Below, one piece after another: positions 6,188 through 13,046 of a DNA stretch of 13,869 nt. Numbering within the stretch: position 1 is the stretch's first letter; each line of letters starts with the position of its first letter. The position numbers and the translations under genes are program-made. Below the pieces are notes generated by a model. It worked only from the letters and a program-made list of their open reading frames with translations. It did not search any database and was not told the DNA's origin. The DNA comes from an uncultured Ellagibacter sp. (GTDB lineage: Bacteria > Actinomycetota > Coriobacteriia > Coriobacteriales > Eggerthellaceae): contig NZ_CAKTTZ010000055.1 in NCBI RefSeq assembly GCF_934617235.1, positions 1 to 13,869 of the forward strand, read 5' to 3'.

Positions 6188-8080
6188 ATGAAGCGTGCGA
6201 GCGGAGCAGGAGCGCGGGGGGTGCTTTCTTCTCGTTGGTTCCATCTTGCCATTCTCGCCTTGGGTACGGCGTTTGTGCTCGTGGGGGCCTTCCATGGCTA
6301 CATCTGGTTCGACGAGAGCTATTCGGTTGCCGTAGCGAACCACTCGTTCTCCGAGATTTGGCGCATCGGATCTGGCGATGTGCACCCGGTGCTCTTCTAC
6401 TGGGCGCTGCATGCCCTCAATCTGGTTTTCGGGCAGAACATCCTTGTATATCGCCTGTTCACGGTTTTAGGGTCAGTTGCCCTCGCAAGCCTTGGCTATA
6501 CCCATATACGCCGAGATTTCGGCTGGAAACCCGGCGTGCTGTTCACCGCATTCGTCCTGTTCATTCCCTATACTGCCATTATGGCAACCGAGATCCGCAT
6601 GTATTCGTGGGCCACCTTCTCCGTCATGCTGTGCGCGCTTACCGCGTGGCGTATCGCGTGCGCGCTGCGCGAACCTGCAAGCGAGGGCTCTGCGGCCTGC
6701 GTGCAGAAGCTCGCGCAGGGTAGGAGGCTTCTCGCGGGTGCACCGCTTTCGTGGTGGGTCATTTTCGCCGTATCGAGCCTGGCCAGCGCATACCTACACT
6801 ACTTCGGCGCAATGTCCGCGTTCATGGTGAACGTGCTGTTGCTCATCTTCTGCATCAATCGAGCCGTCCGTCGACGCGGCGCGGCGGCTTTGGGGACACT
6901 CGTGGCGAGCGCCGTCATCCAGGTTGCGCTTTACACGCCGTGGCTTATGGTGCTCGTGCGTCAGACGGGCGTCGTGTCGAACACGTACTGGGCGAACATG
7001 GTGTTTCCCGTCACCTACATCGAGTTCGCGACGTATCCCGTGCGGACGAGTTTCGTGCATTTCGCGCTGGAGGGGAGCTACGGCGCTGTGGCGCAGACGG
7101 TGGGGCGGGTGCTTGTGGCAGCGACGTTAGCATGGCTTTGCACATGGGTTGCCTGGGTGATTTTCCGCTTGGTGAAATCCCGTGTTCTCGCAGGTGAACG
7201 CTTGGAAGACGACAAGTGTGTCGCGACGGGGAAGGCTGCGGTCGGCGAGGACTTCGGGGAGCGGGCCGCCGTAGGCGCTGCGGGCGAAGGTGGCGAACGT
7301 TTTGCGAATGCCCCCGTCGAGGGTGGTGAGCTTCCTGCGAATTTCGCCTCCGAGCCCGAAAACCCCCAGGCCCAGCGCATTTCGCGCCCCCGGCGATTTG
7401 CCCTTTGGGCTACGGGTGACTCGGTCATGCCGATTCTCTGCGCGCTCGTAATCTACCTGGGTGTTTTCGCGATTTCCTTCTCGGCTTCCATCTTGATGGA
7501 CTCGCTTATCGTGTACTACCGCTACCTCGGGGTGGCGATTGGCCCGCTTCTTTTCGCGGCGGTGATGCTCCTTTCCCGCATCCGCTCGCGTGTGCTCGTC
7601 GGTGCGGCGTGCGCCATCCTTCTTTCTGTATCCGTCCTCAACATGACGCTGCTTGTCGGCGACTTTTACAGCTCCGACAACCAGGAGGCGCTCGACGAGG
7701 TGCGCCAGACAATCGATCGCGTGACCGAGGAAAACGGCGGGAAGGCTCCGCTTGTCGTTTCGTCCGACATCGGCTATATCAGCCTGACGTCGCTCGCCTA
7801 TCCCGGCATTTCCCAAACGTACATGGATTGGCAAAAGGGTAACTGGAATCTGGCTTATGAGGCCTACGCGCCTACGCTCACCTGCAAGAACTCGTGGGAG
7901 GAGATTCTCGACGGGTACCACGGCCCGATTGTCGTTCTGGGGCAGACTCAAAGCGGCGTCATGTCGCGCGACGTTGAGGATCTCTCGAAGCGCGATGGGT
8001 TCGAGCTGCGGGAATCGGGCACCCGCTACCGTCCCTACGAACGCGCCTGGTTTACCGTTGCAGTCGTCGATAAGGATTAG
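6188..8080 (+). CDS. Membrane glycosyltransferase, ArnT/PMT-like (GT-C fold)
   Basis: This is an integral membrane enzyme expected to transfer a sugar from a polyprenyl-phosphate donor on the outer face of the membrane. In 630 residues: helix 1 (about 18-38), then FDESYS (41-46) with the Asp-Glu pair typical of the first outer loop of GT-C enzymes, then DVHPVLFYWALH (about 64-75) matching the HPPLYY-type motif. About ten further hydrophobic helices follow to residue 520, and then a soluble C-terminal domain (about 525-630). A hydrophilic, low-complexity loop rich in Gly, Glu and Ala (about 331-408) splits the membrane region and is unusual for the family. Start: ATG 6188 right after GGGAGGG with 3 nt. 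An upstream in-frame ATG (6158) lacks such a site. The divergent deacetylase suggests work on an acetylated amino-sugar glycan (inference). Acceptor and sugar are unknown. Confidence 0.8.
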   Translation: MKRASGAGARGVLSSRWFHLAILALGTAFVLVGAFHGYIWFDESYSVAVANHSFSEIWRIGSGDVHPVLFYWALHALNLVFGQNILVYRLFTVLGSVALASLGYTHIRRDFGWKPGVLFTAFVLFIPYTAIMATEIRMYSWATFSVMLCALTAWRIACALREPASEGSAACVQKLAQGRRLLAGAPLSWWVIFAVSSLASAYLHYFGAMSAFMVNVLLLIFCINRAVRRRGAAALGTLVASAVIQVALYTPWLMVLVRQTGVVSNTYWANMVFPVTYIEFATYPVRTSFVHFALEGSYGAVAQTVGRVLVAATLAWLCTWVAWVIFRLVKSRVLAGERLEDDKCVATGKAAVGEDFGERAAVGAAGEGGERFANAPVEGGELPANFASEPENPQAQRISRPRRFALWATGDSVMPILCALVIYLGVFAISFSASILMDSLIVYYRYLGVAIGPLLFAAVMLLSRIRSRVLVGAACAILLSVSVLNMTLLVGDFYSSDNQEALDEVRQTIDRVTEENGGKAPLVVSSDIGYISLTSLAYPGISQTYMDWQKGNWNLAYEAYAPTLTCKNSWEEILDGYHGPIVVLGQTQSGVMSRDVEDLSKRDGFELRESGTRYRPYERAWFTVAVVDKD

Positions 8081-8108
8081 GGTGCTGACGCTCGTGTGTG
8101 CTTTAGCG

Positions 8109-8192
8109 TGCTAGAATCGGGGCATTGTCAAACGCCTTGGGTTCGAGCAGGTTCGAGTAAGCGCGCTCGGGGCATTCGGGAAAGGGAGGAAA
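8109..8192 (+). promoter_or_regulatory. Extended -10 promoter and repeat-bearing leader of the purine permease
   Basis: TG-C-TAGAAT (8109-8117) is a good extended -10, needing no strong -35. After it come two copies of CGGGGCATT (8118-8126 and 8168-8176), exactly 50 bp apart, enclosing two copies of GGTTCGAG (8140-8147 and 8150-8157), 10 bp apart. I do not see the conserved core of a purine riboswitch. Confidence 0.45.
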
Positions 8193-9512
8193 GTGGACTC
8201 GTTTTTTAAGATTTCGGAGCGCAAGAGCACGATCGGAAACGAGATCATCGGCGGCTTGACGACGTTTCTCGCGATGGCCTACATCATCGCAGTGAACCCG
8301 AACATGCTGATGGTTGCGGGTGTCCCGTTCGATGCGGCGCTCACGGCGACGTGCTTCGGCGCGGCAATCATGACTATCGCGATGGGCCTTATCGCGAACC
8401 GGCCGATCGCTCTTGCATCCGGTATGGGCATCAATGCGATCGTGGCATACACGCTCTGCCTTGGCGGCGCCGCCGTCGACTGGCGCGTGGCGATGGCCAT
8501 CGTCTTTTTGGAAGGCATCGTGATCCTTATCCTGGTTGCCTGCGGCTTGCGTAAGGCGGTTATGGACGCGATTCCTGTGAGCTTGCGCCATGCAATCGGC
8601 ATTGGCATTGGCTTGTTTATCGCATTCATCGGCCTTAAGGGCGGCGGCATCATCGTTGCCAACGAGTCGACCATCTTAGGGCTTGGCGATCTGTCGACGC
8701 CGGTTGCTATCGTGTCGCTTATCGCGATCGCGGTTGCCGTGGTGCTCCAGGTCCTCAACGTGAAGGGCGGCCTGCTCATCTCCATCATCGTCGCCACTAT
8801 CGCGGGCATTCCCTTGGGCGTCACCCCGCTTCCCTCGTCGTGGAGCTTCGGACTCGACTTCTCGGCGTTCGCGGCGCCGTTCCAGACGATTCCCGGCACC
8901 GACACGATGGCAATCGCGCAGGTTTTCTTGCAGCCCGCGCTGCTGTTGTTTGTGTTCTCCCTGCTCATGAGCGACTTCTTCGACACCATGGGCACGGTTG
9001 TCGCCGTTGGCGAGCAGGCTGATTTCGTCGACGAGGACGGCGATGTGAAGGATATCCAGCCGATCCTCATGGTCGACTCCGCCGCTGCTGCAGTTGGCGG
9101 TCTCGTCGGTGCAAGCTCGATTACGAGCTTCGTGGAGTCCACTTCGGGCGCTGCCGCAGGTGCGCGCACGGGCCTCTCGAACCTGGTGGTTGGCATCCTG
9201 TTCGTGATCTTCGCGTTCGCATCGCCCATCATCGGTATGGTGTCGAGCTCCGCGACCTGCGGTGCGCTTGTCGTCGTCGGTTACTTGATGCTCTCCGATG
9301 TGATCAACATCGATTGGACGCGCATTGAGTTCGCATTCCCCGCGTTTGCGACTATCATGGGCATCCCGATGACCTACTCGATCACCAACGGTATCGGCTT
9401 CGGCTTCATCTCCTACTGCGTGATCATGCTGGTCACCGGCAAGGCGCGCGAGGTCAAGCCCCTCATGTGGGTGGCCGCCATCGCGTTTTTAGCTATGTTC
9501 ATCTTAAGCTAG
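8193..9512 (+). CDS. Purine (adenine/guanine/hypoxanthine) permease, NCS2 AzgA/PbuG type
   Basis: This is a proton-coupled nucleobase importer in the cytoplasmic membrane that feeds purine salvage. The 439-residue length fits PbuG (about 440). The N-terminus EIIGGLTTFLAMAYIIAVNPNML is the typical start of this branch (short cytoplasmic tail, then helix 1). The family motif region GASSITSFVESTSGAAAGARTG (about 303-325) holds the substrate-site Glu and the GARTGL signature. DFFDTMGTVVAVGEQA (about 265-280) is another AzgA-branch mark. About 12-14 helices cover the length. Start: GTG 8193 just after GGGAGGAAA; the alignment of the N-terminus to the family supports it. It is a single-gene unit with its own extended -10 promoter and a long-stem terminator. 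Which purine it prefers cannot be told from sequence. Confidence 0.92.
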   Translation: MDSFFKISERKSTIGNEIIGGLTTFLAMAYIIAVNPNMLMVAGVPFDAALTATCFGAAIMTIAMGLIANRPIALASGMGINAIVAYTLCLGGAAVDWRVAMAIVFLEGIVILILVACGLRKAVMDAIPVSLRHAIGIGIGLFIAFIGLKGGGIIVANESTILGLGDLSTPVAIVSLIAIAVAVVLQVLNVKGGLLISIIVATIAGIPLGVTPLPSSWSFGLDFSAFAAPFQTIPGTDTMAIAQVFLQPALLLFVFSLLMSDFFDTMGTVVAVGEQADFVDEDGDVKDIQPILMVDSAAAAVGGLVGASSITSFVESTSGAAAGARTGLSNLVVGILFVIFAFASPIIGMVSSSATCGALVVVGYLMLSDVINIDWTRIEFAFPAFATIMGIPMTYSITNGIGFGFISYCVIMLVTGKAREVKPLMWVAAIAFLAMFILS

Positions 9513-9533
9513 CCGTTTCGCTCGCTACATTCG

Positions 9534-9606
9534 AAGGGCCTCGCTCGTCGGACCAGCTTCCTATTCCTGGGGACAGTTCAGTTCGACGGCGAGGCCCTTT
9601 GTTTTC
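9534..9606 (+). terminator. Long-stem terminator of the purine permease gene
   Basis: AAGGGCCTCGCTCGTCG (9534-9550) pairs with CGACGGCGAGGCCCTT (9584-9599) with a single bulged base, and is followed by TTTGTTTT. The loop is 33 nt, larger than usual, and contains CCTGGGGACAGTTCA. It begins 21 bp after the stop codon. Confidence 0.7.
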
Positions 9607-9761
9607 CGGCGTCCCGGCTCGCCTTGCGCTGCGGTCCCGCCCGCAGCTCGACGACCCGGTTCGCCTTGTGCCCTGGTCCTGCCCACGCCCTGCAACCCGC
9701 CTTGCGTCTCGCCTCTGCCTTGTATCCCGATGCCCGTCCGCGCCTCGGCGCCACCTGCGAT

Positions 9762-9809
9762 CCGGCCCTGCTCGCAGCCCCGGTGCCCCGGCCCTGCTCG
9801 CAGCCCCGG
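9762..9809. repeat. Two tandem copies of a 22-bp C-rich repeat
   Basis: The unit starting CCGGCCCTGCTCGCAG and ending CCCCGG occurs at 9762-9783 and 9788-9809, identical over 22 bp, with a 4-bp spacer (period 26). No known function. Confidence 0.7.
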
Positions 9810-9868
9810 CGCCCTGGCACATGTTGCGTTTTCGTCGCCCTACTCCCACCTCTGGGGGCAGACCCCCT

Positions 9869-10031
9869 AGTTGGTGGTCAATTGGAAGAGTTATGCGCTA
9901 TCATTTTTCGGAATAATCCAACTTGCTTTTCGCTGACCTGGGCTTTTGTTTTCAGAGGATGCTCCAAGTCGTCGTGAAGGGGCAAATCGGGCGAAAAAAC
10001 GTCGCATAACTCGTCCAGTTGACCACCAACT
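9869..10031. repeat. 163-bp inverted-repeat element (MITE-like or structured RNA)
   Basis: Two 29-bp arms, 9869-9897 (begins AGTTGGTGGTCAA) and 10003-10031 (ends TTGACCACCAACT), are complementary at 27 of 29 positions. In a plus-strand RNA one of the two exceptions would be a U-G wobble. Pairing continues inward with TTTTTCG (9904-9910) and CGAAAAA (9992-9998). The core is AT-richer than the surroundings and encodes nothing recognisable. I see no obvious target duplication. It could be a miniature transposable element, a REP-type intergenic repeat or a structured RNA. Confidence 0.65.
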
Positions 10032-10120
10032 GGCTTCTCTGCTCCCGAAAGGCGCTTGCTCTACCAGCCACTCGTCTTCCTGGCTCCGTCAGCCACGCGC
10101 CTTCCCAGCTCCGCCTACCA

Positions 10121-11134
10121 CTAAAGCGGAGAAAGCAGCTCTTCGCGGAGCCGTTTCCTCGAATCAGCCCAGTTTTGGGAGCGCGGACGAAGGCGAACCC
10201 CAAGCTGCTTGGCTATCTGCACTGCAACCATATTGAGCGCCTCCCCGCTTTTCATCTGCTGGCGCCCGACCGTGATAACGTGATATCCAAGGTAGCTTAA
10301 GGAGTTGCGGCGCTTGGCATCTGTGGCGATTCGGTCCGATCCGGTATGGAAGGCGTCGCTGTCGTACTCCACCGCTACTCCTTTTTTCGGCCACGCAAGG
10401 TCGCATCGGTAGTAGTGTTTGTCAACGCCACGCCCTTGACCTGCCTTGACGGGCACAAGCATGTTCATTATGGGCTGAGGGATGCCGTAGCCTCCATAGC
10501 GAACGGGGAGGGTGAGGATCAACGCGAGTGCCGTTTCCATGGGGGAGGCGCTGCCGCTTATCAGGTATTTCGCCAATCGCTCTGCTCGACGAGCTCCCCT
10601 CGTGGCGATAGACTGGGCGACCTTCTCGATGTCTGCAGGCGTGCAAAGCGCCTCCGCCCGAGAAAACCCGATTTGATCGAGCGGATTTATCCGGTATGTC
10701 CCGCAGAGCTCGAATCCTATTGCGAGAAGCTTCGTCGTCGGTAGCTCGGAGCACAGCTGGGCAAAGCAAAGTTCGGGCGTTACGGCGAATACCCCGGGGG
10801 AGACTTCGACGATATGCCTTGCGGGGAGCGGCGTCGTCTGGGCGTGGGATCTTACGAGCTTCGAATGGGATCTTCGATTTCGGTCTGGAACAAGGATGTG
10901 AATCGGCTTCGATAGCCCGAGGTAGGGCGTGTCGAGTGCATCCCGGGCATCCTTTCGAGAAGGGGAATAGAGCGTGTGGGCACCTTCGCTTTCGAAGGCG
11001 ATTGGCTCTTTTCTCGTTTTGGCGTTAGGACGCATGCTGAAAGGACGTCCGCCTTGCGGATTGCGTCGCCAAAGACGGCCTTCGGGGCTGCGCCAAAACT
11101 CAAGAGCCGAGGTATGTGAGAGAAGAATCGCCAT
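10121..11134 (-). CDS. Orphan AbiEi-like/DUF559 PD-(D/E)XK endonuclease-domain protein
   Basis: The 337-residue protein has two parts. The N-terminal half (MAILLSHTSALEFWR, later EVSPGVFAVTPELCFAQL) resembles proteins annotated as AbiEi-type antitoxin-like. The C-terminal part has the DUF559/Vsr-like nuclease pattern: Glu about 200 in SPMETALALIL, Asp about 245 in CDLAWP, Glu and Asp about 256 and 258 in VEYDSDAFH, then DAKRRNSLSYLGYHVITV. These residues form a plausible PD-(D/E)XK metal site, so DNA cleavage or repair is possible but unproven. Start: I prefer ATG 11134, where the typical ILLSH N-terminus begins. The frame is open upstream to a TTG at 11200. Neither start has a good ribosome binding site, so a leaderless or weakly translated mRNA is possible. 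No toxin gene or methylase is adjacent. Codon usage looks less GC-biased than its neighbours, a hint of transfer. Confidence 0.7.
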   Translation of the reverse strand: MAILLSHTSALEFWRSPEGRLWRRNPQGGRPFSMRPNAKTRKEPIAFESEGAHTLYSPSRKDARDALDTPYLGLSKPIHILVPDRNRRSHSKLVRSHAQTTPLPARHIVEVSPGVFAVTPELCFAQLCSELPTTKLLAIGFELCGTYRINPLDQIGFSRAEALCTPADIEKVAQSIATRGARRAERLAKYLISGSASPMETALALILTLPVRYGGYGIPQPIMNMLVPVKAGQGRGVDKHYYRCDLAWPKKGVAVEYDSDAFHTGSDRIATDAKRRNSLSYLGYHVITVGRQQMKSGEALNMVAVQIAKQLGVRLRPRSQNWADSRKRLREELLSPL

Positions 11135-11368
11135 GCAGAGAGCGTAGCATGCGATTCTGGCAGATGATTGACCAGGGTCTCGCCGAAATCCGGCAAGCAA
11201 GGAGCGACTATCTGGCAGCTTTTCCGCAAAACCTGTCGTCGTTTCGGCTGCAACTACACCGCGGTTCGGACGGTTCTTGCGCGTTTTCCTCGATGCCGCG
11301 CTCGCTTCGTAAGAGGTTTTATTCCTCAGATGTGGTGAAACCTATTCTCGCGTTCGCCTTACGCGTCA

Positions 11369-11385
11369 TACAATGATGCTACATT
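11369..11385 (+). promoter_or_regulatory. Possible promoter of the short-chain dehydrogenase gene
   Basis: Two -10-like hexamers, TACAAT (11369-11374) and the extended form TG-C-TACATT (11377-11385), lie 40-60 bp before the start codon. No clear -35 is visible. The second shares TGCTA with the purine permease promoter. Confidence 0.3.
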
Positions 11386-11426
11386 GCCGAAGGCCGCAAA
11401 CGCGACGGACTGAAAGGTTGTGAGCC

Positions 11427-12221
11427 ATGGGGACCAAGGATTGGAAAACGGCGCTCGTCACAGGGGGCGCAGGCGGTTTGGGATTCGAGCTTGCGCGGCA
11501 GTGCGCGGCGCGCGGGATGGATGTGATTCTTGTCGGGCGCAATGAGGAGCGCCTCGTCGGCGCGGCGGCGCAGCTGGAATTCGAGCACAACATAAAGGCC
11601 CACGTCATCGTATGCGACCTTGCAGAAGTGGGCGCGGCGGCGAAGGTTTCCGCCCGCGTGCGCGAAATGGGGCTTGTCGTCGATGTGCTCGTGAACAACG
11701 CGGGCTTCGGCTACGATGCGCGCTTCGTGGAAAGCGACATGGCTCGCCAACGAGAACTTATCCTGACAAACGACCTTGCGCTCGTCGAGCTTACGGGCGA
11801 GTTCGCACCCGGCATGGCCGAGCGCAAATGCGGCGGCATCTTAAACGTCGCGTCTGTGGCGGGCTTCATGCCCGGCCCGGGAATGGCGACCTACTACGCT
11901 TCAAAGGCGTTCGTCCAGTCGTTTTCCCAGGCCATCCACGATGAACTTCGTCGCACTGGCGTGCATGTGAGTGCATTGTGCCCAGGTCCTGTGCGCACGG
12001 CGTTTTGGGAAAATGCCGACGCGGCGCATACCCCGATTTCGCGTGTCGCGCTCGACGCCCCCTTCGTCGCGAGCGAGGGCTTCAACGCGCTTTGCCGCAA
12101 CAAGGCGCTCTGCATCCCAGGTGCGCTTGCGAAGACGATCGTGTTCGCGACGCGTCTCGTTCCGCGTGCCTGCGTGGCGAAAACGGCGGCAGCACTCCAA
12201 CGCCCGCGCAAGAAGAAATAG
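11427..12221 (+). CDS. Short-chain dehydrogenase/reductase, classical SDR
   Basis: This is a cytoplasmic NAD(P)H-dependent oxidoreductase on a Rossmann fold; the substrate is unknown. In 264 residues: TGGAGGLG (12-19, cofactor Gly motif), basic Arg after strand 2 (GRNEER, 37-42, hinting at NADP), NNAG (90-93), Asn 115, Ser 143 in NVASVAGF and the YYASK stretch giving Tyr 156 and Lys 160, so the catalytic tetrad is complete. PGPVRTAFW (about 191-199) is the usual loop after strand 6. The C-terminal extension ends in a basic RPRKKK tail. Start: ATG 11427 with AAAGG at 9 nt. It resembles the DltE/YqjQ-like SDR group annotated simply as SDR. It stands alone and converges with the carbonic anhydrase gene. 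Confidence 0.9.
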   Translation: MGTKDWKTALVTGGAGGLGFELARQCAARGMDVILVGRNEERLVGAAAQLEFEHNIKAHVIVCDLAEVGAAAKVSARVREMGLVVDVLVNNAGFGYDARFVESDMARQRELILTNDLALVELTGEFAPGMAERKCGGILNVASVAGFMPGPGMATYYASKAFVQSFSQAIHDELRRTGVHVSALCPGPVRTAFWENADAAHTPISRVALDAPFVASEGFNALCRNKALCIPGALAKTIVFATRLVPRACVAKTAAALQRPRKKK

Positions 12222-12230
12222 GGTCCGCGA

Positions 12231-12308
12231 ACCCGGCGTGCCTTTCCCGTAAGGCAAGGGGCGAAATCCCGCTCGCCTGAAACACCGAAGGGGGAAGGCA
12301 CGCCGGGT
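12231..12308. terminator. Large hairpin between convergent genes, probable two-way terminator
   Basis: ACCCGGCGTGCCTTTCCC (12231-12248) pairs with 12291-12308 at 17 of 18 positions. The 42-nt interior can fold again (GGC/GCC and GGG/CCC pairs around 12253-12277). It begins 10 bp after the dehydrogenase stop and lies 49 bp beyond the carbonic anhydrase stop. There is no T-run on either side, so terminator function is inferred from position. Confidence 0.5.
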
Positions 12309-12356
12309 GCTGCGTTGGTCGTCCGCCTGCGAGGCGCCGGCGCTCTTGACAAAAGG

Positions 12357-12917
12357 CTAGTCCGCAACGCGAATGAGCTCGCCGGTTTCGGAATCCATGA
12401 TGAAGCCGGCAACGCGCACGTGCGGCGGCATGACGGGGTGGTTGCGCACCACGTCGACGCTTTTGCGCACCGCCTCCTCGGTGTCCCCGAATCCCGCGAG
12501 CCACTTGTCGAAGTCGATTCCGCAGTGGTGCGCCATCTTGATGTGGTCGGCGCTCACGCCCAGGCACAGCATGTCGGAAACCATGCCCTCGCCGCTCATG
12601 TGCTGCGCGCCGCAGTTCGTGTGCGCGACGATCATGATGTCTTCGACGCCAAGTTCGCATACGGCGATCAGCAGCGAGCGCATAACGCTGCCAAAGGGGT
12701 GGGAAACCTCGGCGCCTGCGACCTTGATGATCTTTGCGTCGCCGTTTTTAAGCCCGAGCGCCGCCATGAGAAGCGCGGTCAGGCGCGTGTCCATGCACGA
12801 GACGACGGCGAGCTTCTTGTCGGGGTATTTGTCGGTCTTGAACTGCTCGTATTCGCGCTTTTCCACGAAGTGCGCATTGTGCTCCAGAATCTGATCGATC
12901 GTCGATTTCTCGGCCAT
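12357..12917 (-). CDS. Beta-class carbonic anhydrase, YtiB-like
   Basis: This is a zinc enzyme interconverting CO2 and bicarbonate in the cytoplasm, supplying bicarbonate for carboxylations and helping pH balance. The 186-residue protein has the Zn ligands Cys 41 in SCMDTR (with the Asp 43/Arg 45 dyad), His 99 and Cys 102 in AHTNCG, the expected set for the beta class. Length and the MSGEGMVSDM-type insert agree with the short YtiB-like branch. There is no signal peptide. Start: ATG 12917, preceded by the weak site AAGGGCGG. It is divergent from the YigZ gene with 129 bp between them; a minus-strand TAAACT (12952-12947) is a possible -10. Confidence 0.92.
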   Translation of the reverse strand: MAEKSTIDQILEHNAHFVEKREYEQFKTDKYPDKKLAVVSCMDTRLTALLMAALGLKNGDAKIIKVAGAEVSHPFGSVMRSLLIAVCELGVEDIMIVAHTNCGAQHMSGEGMVSDMLCLGVSADHIKMAHHCGIDFDKWLAGFGDTEEAVRKSVDVVRNHPVMPPHVRVAGFIMDSETGELIRVAD

Positions 12918-12992
12918 TTTCCGCCCTTTCTCTTGATGGGTGACAGTTTAGCATCGTCTGGGCCCCGCGTCAGCCCGTTTGCGCGCATGCGC

Positions 12993-12998
12993 TATGAT
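12993..12998 (+). promoter_or_regulatory. Possible -10 of the YigZ operon
   Basis: TATGAT lies 48 bp before the YigZ start codon in the divergent gap. No convincing -35 is seen at 16-18 bp. Support is position and a 5 of 6 match only. Confidence 0.3.
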
Positions 12999-13046
12999 GG
13001 AACGCGGCTGAGTAATCCCAAAGATGAAGAAGGCGAAAGGAGCCGC

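Larger units (their letters stand above)
9607..10120. other. Gene-free region with repeats
   Basis: I find no credible gene here. 9607-9850 is very C-rich on the plus strand, with recurring GCCTTG words (9621, 9663, 9699, 9717) and a 22-bp tandem repeat. The frames open through it give Arg/Gly- or Pro/Ser-rich sequence without domains. 9854-9867 is a small GGGGG-CAGA-CCCCC hairpin, 9869-10031 the inverted-repeat element, and 10032-10120 the downstream flank of the DUF559-type gene, with no clear terminator. Confidence 0.6.

Noticed and set aside
8118..8192. Purine riboswitch before the NCS2 permease
   Set aside because: The conserved junction and loop sequences of the purine aptamer are not present, and the leader is short.
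12334..12343. GCGCCGGCGC palindrome near the carbonic anhydrase stop
   Set aside because: A 10-bp GC palindrome is expected by chance in this composition and has no supporting context.
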